The notes below the pieces were generated by a model that worked only from the letters and a program-made list of their open reading frames with translations, was not told the origin of the DNA and searched no databases. From Anaerolineae bacterium (GTDB taxonomy: Bacteria > Chloroflexota > Anaerolineae > 4572-78), in the NCBI GenBank assembly GCA_027022125.1, contig JALVZI010000616.1, positions 1 through 6,010 of the forward strand: a DNA stretch of 6,010 nt, given 5' to 3'. The position numbers and the translations under genes were made by a program. This document shows, in pieces, positions 1-5,206 of this stretch; within the stretch, counting starts at the first letter, position 1, and each line of letters starts with the position of its first letter.

Positions 1-2431
1 GTCCACGCGAGAATTTCCCTTTGTGCAGATACGGCGTGCCGGGATGGTCTTCGGTGGGGCAGGGCCACGCCAGCCGCTCGGTTCGCAGGCGCCGGTGGGT
101 GATACCGCCGTAAATCGGCGCGACATGCCGCGCTTCTTCCATAATTTCCGCCGTGGAATTGAAATCCCAATAGCCCTCATCGGCGCGTTTGCGCCCCAAT
201 TTTTGGTCAACCGCTTTGGCGATTGCCGCCGTGATTTGCCAGTCCGGTTTTGCCTGACCGGGCGGCGGCACAATTTGATGAATCAACTGCACACGACGTT
301 CGCTGTTGGTGAACGTGCCATCTTTTTCCAGCGAGACGGCAGCGGGCAAAACAATGTGCGCCAATTGTGCCGTTTCGGTTAAAAAGACATCCTGCAAAAC
401 GAAGAAATCGAGCGCGCGCAGGGCATGTTCGGCATGGTGCAGGTTCGGGTCGGAGATGAGCGGATTTTCGCCCATAATGTACAGCGCGCGGACTTTCCCG
501 TCTGCCATCGCGTGCGACGCTTCGACCACCGTGTACCCGACTTCGCCGGGCAGGTCATCCATCCCCCATTTTTGGGCGACGGCTTTCCGTTTTTCGGCGT
601 CGGTCACTTTTTGATAGCCGGGCAGCACGTTCGGCAGCCCGCCGAGGTCGCACGCGCCCTGCACATTTGCCTGCCCGCGCAGCGGATTCACGCCGCTGGA
701 CGGTTTGCCGATTTGCCCGCACAGCATCGAAAGGCTTGCCAGCATGTGTACCATATCTGTACCGTTGCTGCGCTGAGTGATGCCCATCGCGTACAGAATG
801 GTACTGTGTCCGCGCTCGTCATCGAAAATGGATTGCCCCGATTGCCGCTCGCCGAAAGCGTACAGCCGCGCCGCCAATTCAATTTTCTCGGCGGGCACGC
901 CCGTCTCCAGCGCGGCAATTTCGGGGGTCATATTAGCCACACTCTCTTTAAATTCCTCAAAATTCTCGGTGCGCGATTCGATGAAATCCCAATTCGCCCA
1001 TCCTTCGCGGATGATGACGTGCGCCATCGCCATGAAAATGAAGATGTCCTGCCCCGGTTTCGGTTGCAGGTGCAGCGTGGCGTGGTCGGTCATGGTGATT
1101 TTTCGCGGGTCAACCACCACCAGACTCGCGCCCTTTTTCACCGCGCGGATGACTTCATAGCTCAACACGGGATGGCTTTCGCCGGTGTTGGAACCGGTAA
1201 TCAAAATGCAATCCGCATCGGCGATACCGTTGATGGTGTTGGTCATCGCGCCACTGCCAAAACTCGTCGCCAGACCGGCGACAGTGCTGCTGTGTCACAA
1301 CCGGGCGCAGTGGTCAACATTGTTTGTGCCGACCCCCGCGCGCATAAATTTTTGGAAGAGATAGTTTTCTTCATTGGTACACCGCGCCGATGTTTGCCCA
1401 TGTACCGCGTCGCCGCCGTATTTTTGGATGACCTCCGCCAGTTTGGTAGCGGTCACATCGATGGCGGTGTCCCAACTGACGGGCACAAACCAGTTCGGGT
1501 CGGTTTCTTTTTCCAGCACACTTTCGGCGGGCAGTTGCCACGGCTCGGCGGTGATGCCCAACTCATACGCCAAATCTTTACGCATCAGCGGCTCGGTCAG
1601 TCTGCCGGGTTTGTCCACAAAATCCCAGCCGAAACGCCCTTTCACGCACAGAAATTCGCCGTTGACGGTGGTCGGGTCGTTTTGTGCGCCGTGGGCATAA
1701 ATGATTTTATCCCCTTTGGTGGCAAACTCCACCGTGCAGCCGACGCCACAGTATCCGCAGATGGTCTTTTTGTGTTCAAACTCGAAATCGCGCCCTTTGC
1801 CCAACCGAGAGACGGGTTGCAGGGCGTTTGTCGGGCAGATTTGCACACAGTTGCCGCAGAAAACACACGATGATTCCGCCAGCGGCACGTCAAACGCGGT
1901 GGAAATGACCGTCTCGAAACCGCGCTCGCTGAAATGAATCGCCCCCGCGCCGACGACTTCATCGCACACGCGGACGCATTTGCCGCACATAATGCAATAC
2001 TGGTAATCGCGCACGTAAAATGGGTTGTCGTCAATATATTTCGCCCGCGAGAGTTCCACCGGAAAGGAACTTTCGGAGATGTTATATTGATACGCATATT
2101 TTTGCAGGTCGCAACTGCCGTTTTTGTCGCACACCACACAATCGAGCGGGTGGTCGGAGATGAACAAATCCATCACATGGCGGCGCAGGTTTTCCACATG
2201 GTCGGTTTTGGTGTGAACCACCATGCCATCTTGCACGGTTGTGCCGCAACTGTGAACCGGATTCGGCATGCCGTCAATTTCCACCACACACATGCGACAA
2301 CTGCCGCTGGGAATCAGGTCTTTGTGGTGGCACAGGTGTGGAATGTCAATGCCGTGTTCCAGCGCCGCATCCAACAGCGACTGCCCCGCTCGCGCCTCAA
2401 TTTGTTGGTTGTCGATGGTTATTTTTACCAT
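1..2431 (-). CDS. fdhA: Formate dehydrogenase catalytic (alpha) subunit, selenoprotein, NuoG-like N-terminus; 3' end cut by window edge
   Basis: Catalyses formate/CO2 interconversion at a bis-MGD Mo or W centre, probably in the cytoplasm, passing electrons to the NAD-reducing fused subunit encoded upstream. Start chosen at 2431 because GAGGTG lies 6 nt upstream; an in-frame ATG at 2470 falls inside a repeat hairpin. Residues seen: 2Fe-2S ferredoxin domain C34, C45, C48, C62; NuoG-type His-Cys cluster H94, C98, C101, C107; two 4Fe-4S clusters C146/149/152/156 and C189/192/195/199; MopB 4Fe-4S cluster C225, C228, C232, C262 followed by K264. Residue 379 is an in-frame TGA inside CARL-U-HSSTVAGL, matching the E. 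coli FdhF motif CARVUHGPSVAGL. H380 and R585 (in NPLRGQANVQGACD) correspond to the family's active-site His and Arg. I read the frame codon by codon from the TGA to base 2 with no further stop: 810 codons in the window. Related enzymes are about 900 residues, so roughly 90 C-terminal residues are probably missing. An automated caller would truncate it at 378 residues. Confidence 0.95.
1262..1297 (-). promoter_or_regulatory. Bacterial SECIS element (mRNA hairpin just after the UGA)
   Basis: On the mRNA, 12 nt separate the UGA from a perfect 6-bp stem, GUCGCC / GGCGAC, closed by the 5-nt loop GGUCU (bases 1282 to 1266). The stem extends by ACU/AGU with one bulged G (to 1262). The loop begins 18 nt after the UGA, the same spacing as in E. 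coli fdhF, whose SECIS apical loop also contains GGUCU and is bound by SelB. A U is present at position 17 counted from the U of UGA, as in E. coli, although here it can pair. The element lies inside the coding sequence and encodes TVAGLATS. Confidence 0.88.
1295..1297 (-). other. UGA selenocysteine codon (Sec379 of FdhA)
   Basis: The TGA interrupts an otherwise intact formate dehydrogenase frame exactly where E. coli FdhF has Sec140. The preceding CARL and following HSSTVAGL match the family motif on both sides without a frame change. Homologs carry Sec or Cys here as the Mo/W ligand. Readthrough needs SelB, tRNA-Sec (selC), SelA and SelD, none of which are in this window. Confidence 0.93.
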
Positions 2432-2443
2432 AGAATTCACCTC
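2432..2443 (-). promoter_or_regulatory. Ribosome binding site of fdhA
   Basis: The minus strand reads AGAGGTG, then AATTCT, then ATG. GAGGTG is a good Shine-Dalgarno match 6 nt from the start, which supports 2431 over the upstream in-frame ATG at 2470. I saw no convincing promoter in the short stretch between repeat and gene. Confidence 0.75.
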
Positions 2444-2465
2444 TATTGGTTTTGTCATCACTGGT

Positions 2466-2490
2466 GTCATTCCCGCGAAAACGGGAATCT
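2466..2490. repeat. Palindromic hairpin III, variant copy (ATTCCCG...CGGGAAT)
   Basis: Bases 2469-2488 read ATTCCCGCGAAAACGGGAAT, a 7-bp inverted repeat around CGAAAA. It differs from the perfect copies at 2559-2578 and 2971-2990 by one base (A for G), which shortens the stem. It is the copy nearest the fdhA start. Confidence 0.9.
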
Positions 2491-2504
2491 ATAGTTTCCG
2501 CTGG

Positions 2505-2582
2505 GGATACCGGATATTTCCCTTCGGGAAATTCCGGTATGACATATTACCGCATGTCATTCCCGCGAAAGCGGGAATCCAT
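2505..2582. repeat. 78-bp direct repeat, left copy; three overlapping hairpins
   Basis: Identical at every base to 2917-2994. It holds hairpin I (2507-2540, arms ATACCGGA/TCCGGTAT plus inner ATTTCCC/GGGAAAT with a TTC loop), hairpin II (2539-2560, ATGACAT/ATGTCAT with an 8-nt spacer) and hairpin III (2559-2578, ATTCCCGC-GAAA-GCGGGAAT, a GNRA-type loop). Neighbouring hairpins share two bases. The last base is also part of the GIY-YIG stop codon. Hairpin III resembles the dispersed ATTCCC...GGGAAT palindromes known from many bacteria, for example dRS3-type repeats in Neisseria. Confidence 0.95.
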
Positions 2583-2869
2583 TACTGTAATTGTTCAAAC
2601 AGATCATCCCATTTGGGGTTCTCTTTTTCAATTAGGTCTATTTTCCATTGCCTACGCCATTTTTTCAACTGCTTCTCACGTTTCAGTGCTGATTGAATAT
2701 CTGGTGTTTCCTCAAAATACACCAAACGGTGGACATTATATTTTTGGGTGAATCCTTTTATAAATCCATTTTTGTGCTCGAAAACACGTCTCATCAAATT
2801 GTTGGTTACACCGATATACAATGTGCCGTTTTTTCTACTCGCCAAAATATAAACGTAATAGATATTCAT
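2582..2869 (-). CDS. Small GIY-YIG family endonuclease
   Basis: A 95-residue single-domain protein, full length for the small UPF0213/YhbQ-type GIY-YIG family. Visible features are YYVYIL at residues 4-9 and LYIG at 17-20 (the GIY and YIG halves), R27/R28 in the position of the catalytic arginine, and E65 in LKREKQLKKW as the likely metal-binding glutamate, with a basic C-terminal helix. Start chosen at 2869 because the family begins just before YYVYIL. An in-frame ATG at 2884 would add five residues but lies within a degenerate repeat. The ribosome binding site is weak (GAGA directly before the ATG). The gene is AT-rich (about 36% GC over 2581-2700) against about 60% in a sampled stretch of the diaphorase gene, suggesting transfer. 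It sits between two fdh subunits and is bracketed by palindromic repeats. The family fold is clear; its substrate and biological role are not. Confidence 0.88.
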   Translation of the reverse strand: MNIYYVYILASRKNGTLYIGVTNNLMRRVFEHKNGFIKGFTQKYNVHRLVYFEETPDIQSALKREKQLKKWRRQWKIDLIEKENPKWDDLFEQLQ

Positions 2870-2882
2870 TTCTCTATATGGC

Positions 2883-2902
2883 ATTCCCGCAAAAATAGGA
2901 AT
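2883..2902. repeat. Degenerate hairpin III copy at the 5' end of the GIY-YIG gene
   Basis: Reads ATTCCCGCAAAAATAGGAAT. Only the outer ATTCC/GGAAT arms still pair. On the minus strand its end supplies a GGGAATG just upstream of the GIY-YIG coding region, so the gene's leader is made from a decayed repeat. Confidence 0.75.
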
Positions 2903-2916
2903 CTATTTACTGTTCT

Positions 2917-2994
2917 GGATACCGGATATTTCCCTTCGGGAAATTCCGGTATGACATATTACCGCATGTCATTCCCGCGAAAGCGGGAATCCAT
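2917..2994. repeat. 78-bp direct repeat, right copy; three overlapping hairpins
   Basis: Base-for-base the same as 2505-2582. Hairpin I is 2919-2952, hairpin II 2951-2972 and hairpin III 2971-2990. With its left twin it encloses 334 bp containing the whole GIY-YIG gene. Confidence 0.95.
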
Positions 2995-3008
2995 AGTTTC
3001 CGCCGTGG

Positions 3009-3042
3009 ATACCGGATATTCCCCTTCGGGAAATTCCGGTAT
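3009..3042. repeat. Extra hairpin I copy next to the diaphorase stop codon
   Basis: Arms ATACCGGA and TCCGGTAT with an inner stem that has one change from the other copies (ATTCCCC for ATTTCCC). It begins exactly 90 bp after the hairpin I at 2919, so the repeat has a period of about 90 bp. It lies 6 bp downstream of the fused diaphorase stop in transcription terms. The hairpin II that should follow is decayed (ATGATATGTT). No U-run follows on the minus strand, so it does not look like an intrinsic terminator. Confidence 0.88.
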
Positions 3043-3048
3043 GATATG

Positions 3049-4803
3049 TTATTTACGAAACGCCTGCGGGAAGTTTGCCAGCGCCGATTGCATCGGGATG
3101 GCAACCGATTGCCCCAGCCCGCAGAACGAGGCGTATTTCAGCGTGTCTGCCATTTGAGCCAGCGTGTCTGCATCCGCCGCGCCGAAATTTCCGGCGCGCA
3201 TACCGTCCAGCAGTTGGCGGGTACGCCGCGTGCCGATACGGCACGGCGTGCATTTGCCGCACGATTCGCTTTCAAAAAAGTGCAGCAACTCGCCGAGCAA
3301 ATCTACCGGCGAAACGCTTTCATCGGCGATGAGAAATGCGCCCGCGCCGAGCGAAATGCCGTGCGCCCGCGCCGAGGCGTAATCGATGGGCACATCCAGA
3401 AAATCGCGGTTGACGATGGTTCCCGCCGCGCCGCCGGTCAGCGCCATATTGAAAGTTGAACCGGCTTTCATCCCGTCACCGAAATCGTCAATAATTTGGC
3501 GCAGGGTCAGCCCGAAGGGCGCTTCAAACAATCCGGGATGGTTCACATGCCCCAGCAGGGTGTACAGTTTCGTGCCCGCGCGCCCGTCGCCGGGACTGAG
3601 TTCGTTATACCACTGCGCCCCGTGCCGCAGAATGGCGGGCACATTGGCGAAAGTTTCCACATTGTTGACCACCGTCGGTTTGCCGCGAAAACCACTGACG
3701 GTGGGATACGGCGGGCGCATGCGGGGTTCGCCGCGCCGCCCCTCCAGCGATTCCAGCAGGGCGGTTTCTTCGCCGCAGATGTACGCCCCCGCACCGCGAT
3801 GAACGTGAATGTGGAACGAAAATTCGCTGCCGGCGATATTGTCGCCCAGTTTACCGCGTTCCATCGCCTGCCGGATGGCGAGTTCCAGCACGTCTGCCTG
3901 CGCGGCATATTCGCCGCGAATGTAAATATAGCCTTCGCGCGCGCCGATGGCATATCCGGCAATTGCCATCCCTTCCAGCAGCAGATGGGGATTGCTGTCC
4001 ATCAGCACGCGGTCTTTAAATACCAGCGGCTCGCTTTCATCCGCATTACAGACGATATAACGGGTCTCGTCGGCGGCTTCGGCGACAAATTTCCATTTCA
4101 TACCGGTGGGAAATCCCGCGCCACCGCGCCCGCGCAGGTTCGACGCGGTCACTTCTGCCACCACCGCTTGCGGCGAGCGTTCCAGCGCGGCGGTCAAGCC
4201 CTGATATGCGCCGTGCGCCAGCGCGGTTTCGATATTGCGCGGGTTGATTTTGTCGGTGTTTGCCAGCAGTACCCGCGTTTCATTGGGGCGGGGATGGGTG
4301 TATGTGTGCGGATGCGTGGGGGATGTTTTGACGGCGGCTTTCGGGTCGGCGGGGTCGAGGGTGATTTGGCGGTGGTCATTCACCAGCGCGGCGGGGGCGT
4401 GGTCGCACAAGCCGAGACAACTGCTGCGTTCCACCGTCCATCCCGCACCGAGCACGGTTTTCAGCGCGGTCATCGCTTCACCGGCGCGGCGCAGCCAGCA
4501 GGCGGGACCATCGCACACGCGAATGATATTTTCGGTGGCGGGGTCGGTGTGCAGCATGGTGTAAAATGTCGCCGTGCCGTAAACCTGCGCGAAATGCACG
4601 TGCATGGCGTGTGCTGCGTGCGCCACCGATTTTTTCTCCAGATGACCTTCGGCTTGCTGAATTTCCGCCAGCGCGGGGATGACCGCTTCGGCGTCGCCGC
4701 GATATTTCTCTATCACCGCCGCCACCGCAGGGGGGGGCAGCTCGTTCAGGATACTGCCCTGATAGGTTCGCTTTTGGCGCGATTTTCCGGCTCGTTTCGC
4801 CAT
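3049..4803 (-). CDS. nuoF: Fused NuoE-NuoF type NAD-reducing subunit of formate dehydrogenase (diaphorase)
   Basis: A 584-residue fusion that accepts electrons from FdhA and reduces NAD+ at FMN. The NuoE-like thioredoxin-fold part (about 20-150) has 2Fe-2S ligands C97, C102, C129, C133 in C-x4-C and C-x3-C. A His/Pro/Thr-rich linker (161-174) leads to the NuoF-like part: glycine-rich FMN/NAD segment RGRGGAGFPTGMKW (224-237), CNADESEP (252-259), GAGAYICGEE (337-346), and the N3 4Fe-4S cluster ESCGKCTPCR with C515, C518, C521 plus C561 in SFCGLGQS. All cofactor ligands are present, so it looks functional. Start is fixed by AAAGGAGG 5 nt upstream. NuoE-NuoF fusions of this size occur as the beta subunit of Methylorubrum extorquens FDH1 and in HoxF-like proteins. 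The neighbouring fdhA points to formate dehydrogenase rather than complex I or hydrogenase. Residues 260-261 are LV where the family usually has GT. The symbol is approximate; fdhB or hoxF would also be used. Confidence 0.93.
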   Translation of the reverse strand: MAKRAGKSRQKRTYQGSILNELPPPAVAAVIEKYRGDAEAVIPALAEIQQAEGHLEKKSVAHAAHAMHVHFAQVYGTATFYTMLHTDPATENIIRVCDGPACWLRRAGEAMTALKTVLGAGWTVERSSCLGLCDHAPAALVNDHRQITLDPADPKAAVKTSPTHPHTYTHPRPNETRVLLANTDKINPRNIETALAHGAYQGLTAALERSPQAVVAEVTASNLRGRGGAGFPTGMKWKFVAEAADETRYIVCNADESEPLVFKDRVLMDSNPHLLLEGMAIAGYAIGAREGYIYIRGEYAAQADVLELAIRQAMERGKLGDNIAGSEFSFHIHVHRGAGAYICGEETALLESLEGRRGEPRMRPPYPTVSGFRGKPTVVNNVETFANVPAILRHGAQWYNELSPGDGRAGTKLYTLLGHVNHPGLFEAPFGLTLRQIIDDFGDGMKAGSTFNMALTGGAAGTIVNRDFLDVPIDYASARAHGISLGAGAFLIADESVSPVDLLGELLHFFESESCGKCTPCRIGTRRTRQLLDGMRAGNFGAADADTLAQMADTLKYASFCGLGQSVAIPMQSALANFPQAFRK

Positions 4804-4817
4804 AAATTCCTCCTTTG
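4804..4817 (-). promoter_or_regulatory. Ribosome binding site of the fused diaphorase gene
   Basis: The minus strand reads AAAGGAGG, then AATTT, then ATG at 4803. This is a near-perfect Shine-Dalgarno at standard spacing and predicts efficient translation of the first gene of the operon. Confidence 0.85.
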
Positions 4818-4846
4818 GGGATGGGCGCTGCTCTCAAATTGACTTT

Positions 4847-4874
4847 TGAGTGATGAGTGATGCGTGATGCGTGA
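4847..4874. repeat. Heptamer tandem array (TGAGTGA x2, TGCGTGA x2)
   Basis: Four contiguous 7-bp units with only one variable base between the two unit types. The array lies 44 bp upstream of the diaphorase start, in its probable 5' leader. Heptanucleotide arrays of this sort are known as STRR sequences in cyanobacteria and are seen in other phyla. No function can be assigned from the sequence. Confidence 0.85.
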
Positions 4875-4889
4875 TAATTTTAAGGTTTT

Positions 4890-4960
4890 CAGTCCACAGA
4901 TGGACACAGATGGACGCAGATTTTCACGGAAAATAAAAATCTGTGTGAATCTGTGGACTG
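4890..4960. repeat. Long imperfect inverted repeat with internal 10-bp tandem repeats
   Basis: Outer arms of 12 bp, CAGTCCACAGAT (4890-4901) and ATCTGTGGACTG (4949-4960), pair perfectly. After two mismatches, ACACAGAT (4904-4911) pairs with ATCTGTGT (4939-4946). The left arm also contains CACAGATGGA twice in tandem (4895-4914), followed by a related CGCAGATTTT. The motif resembles dispersed (C)ACAGAT/ATCTGTG repeats of several environmental phyla. If transcribed it would fold into a long hairpin in the operon leader. Confidence 0.85.
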
Positions 4961-4973
4961 TTTAGTCTAATTA

Positions 4974-5003
4974 CGATTCGGCGATTCAACGATTCAGCGA
5001 ATC
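4974..5003. repeat. Octamer array CGATTCNN x3 with terminal inverted repeat
   Basis: Three tandem units (CGATTCGG, CGATTCAA, CGATTCAG) are followed by CGAATC, which is the reverse complement of the GATTCG in the first unit. The period is 8, unlike the 7-bp arrays on either side. Confidence 0.8.
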
Positions 5004-5019
5004 TCTATCCTTACTCCTT

Positions 5020-5061
5020 GCTCATTGATAATTGCTCATTGATAATTGATAATTGATAATT
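5020..5061. repeat. Heptamer array (GCTCATTGATAATT x2, then GATAATT x2)
   Basis: Six 7-bp units in register: GCTCATT, GATAATT, GCTCATT, GATAATT, GATAATT, GATAATT. A further GCTCC follows. It is AT-rich within the divergent spacer and is the second period-7 array in 220 bp. Confidence 0.85.
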
Positions 5062-5117
5062 GCTCCTTGCTTCCTGCTGCATACCATAACTTTACCACAA
5101 ATTTCCCGGAAATGATA

Positions 5118-5131
5118 GTGAGAAATATCAC
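5118..5131. promoter_or_regulatory. CRP/FNR-family-like palindrome, site 1 (GTGA-N6-TCAC)
   Basis: An exact GTGA-N6-TCAC inverted repeat, the core of the CRP consensus TGTGA-N6-TCACA. It lies between the divergent fdh operon and comEC. The match is by motif only; the regulator is unknown and a chance match is possible. Confidence 0.4.
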
Positions 5132-5139
5132 GGTTTGTT

Positions 5140-5155
5140 TGTGACAGATGTCGCA
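5140..5155. promoter_or_regulatory. CRP/FNR-family-like palindrome, site 2 (TGTGA-N6-TCGCA)
   Basis: Matches TGTGA-N6-TCACA at 9 of 10 specified bases. Its centre (5147.5) is 23 bp from the centre of site 1 and about 60 bp upstream of the predicted comEC transcription start, close to the class I activator position. It also abuts a minus-strand TATAAT (5161 to 5156). Confidence 0.4.
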
Positions 5156-5161
5156 ATTATA
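5156..5161 (-). promoter_or_regulatory. Possible -10 box (TATAAT) directed at the fdh operon
   Basis: The minus strand has a perfect TATAAT, but no recognisable TTGACA-like -35 is found 16-18 bp away (that stretch is GC-rich). If used, perhaps with the adjacent regulator sites, the diaphorase leader would be about 345 nt and contain all the short repeat arrays. I found no better minus-strand promoter nearer the gene. Confidence 0.25.
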
Positions 5162-5172
5162 CCTTTTCCCCA

Positions 5173-5200
5173 TTGACACCCGCCCGGCACGGTATAAAAT
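5173..5200 (+). promoter_or_regulatory. Sigma70-type promoter of comEC
   Basis: The -35 TTGACA (5173-5178) is a perfect match, followed by 16 bp and the -10 TAAAAT (5195-5200), five of six bases. The expected start of transcription, 6-7 bp after the -10, coincides with the comEC ATG at 5207. Confidence 0.7.
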
Positions 5201-5206
5201 TTTGAC

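Noticed and set aside
1295..1297. Nonsense mutation or sequencing error ending fdhA at residue 378
   Set aside because: The position is the exact Sec site, the flanking motif is intact in the same frame, a SECIS-like hairpin follows, and no second stop occurs through base 2.
425..1873. 482-residue open frame on the plus strand
   Set aside because: It lies entirely antisense to fdhA, has no family resemblance and no plausible start signal, and is explained by the codon usage of the GC-rich gene opposite.
2468..2470. Upstream ATG as the fdhA start
   Set aside because: It lies in palindromic repeat sequence and would add 13 residues unlike the family N-terminus. The ATG at 2431 has a clear Shine-Dalgarno and begins directly at the ferredoxin fold.
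2466..3042. CRISPR array
   Set aside because: Repeats are few, about 90 bp apart, strongly palindromic along their whole length, and separated by repeat-derived sequence or a gene rather than uniform unique spacers.
2507..3042. Rho-independent terminators
   Set aside because: The hairpins are strong, but no run of U follows on either side in the minus-strand transcript, and similar hairpins occur several times as dispersed repeats.
2446..3157. Plus-strand open frames containing SFPRKRES-like segments
   Set aside because: These are translations of the palindromic repeats (the familiar SFPRKRES / IPAFAGMT artefact), not real proteins.
3496..4842. 448-residue open frame on the plus strand
   Set aside because: It is antisense to the fused NuoE-NuoF gene, whose protein has all expected cofactor motifs. 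The plus-strand product shows no recognisable domain.
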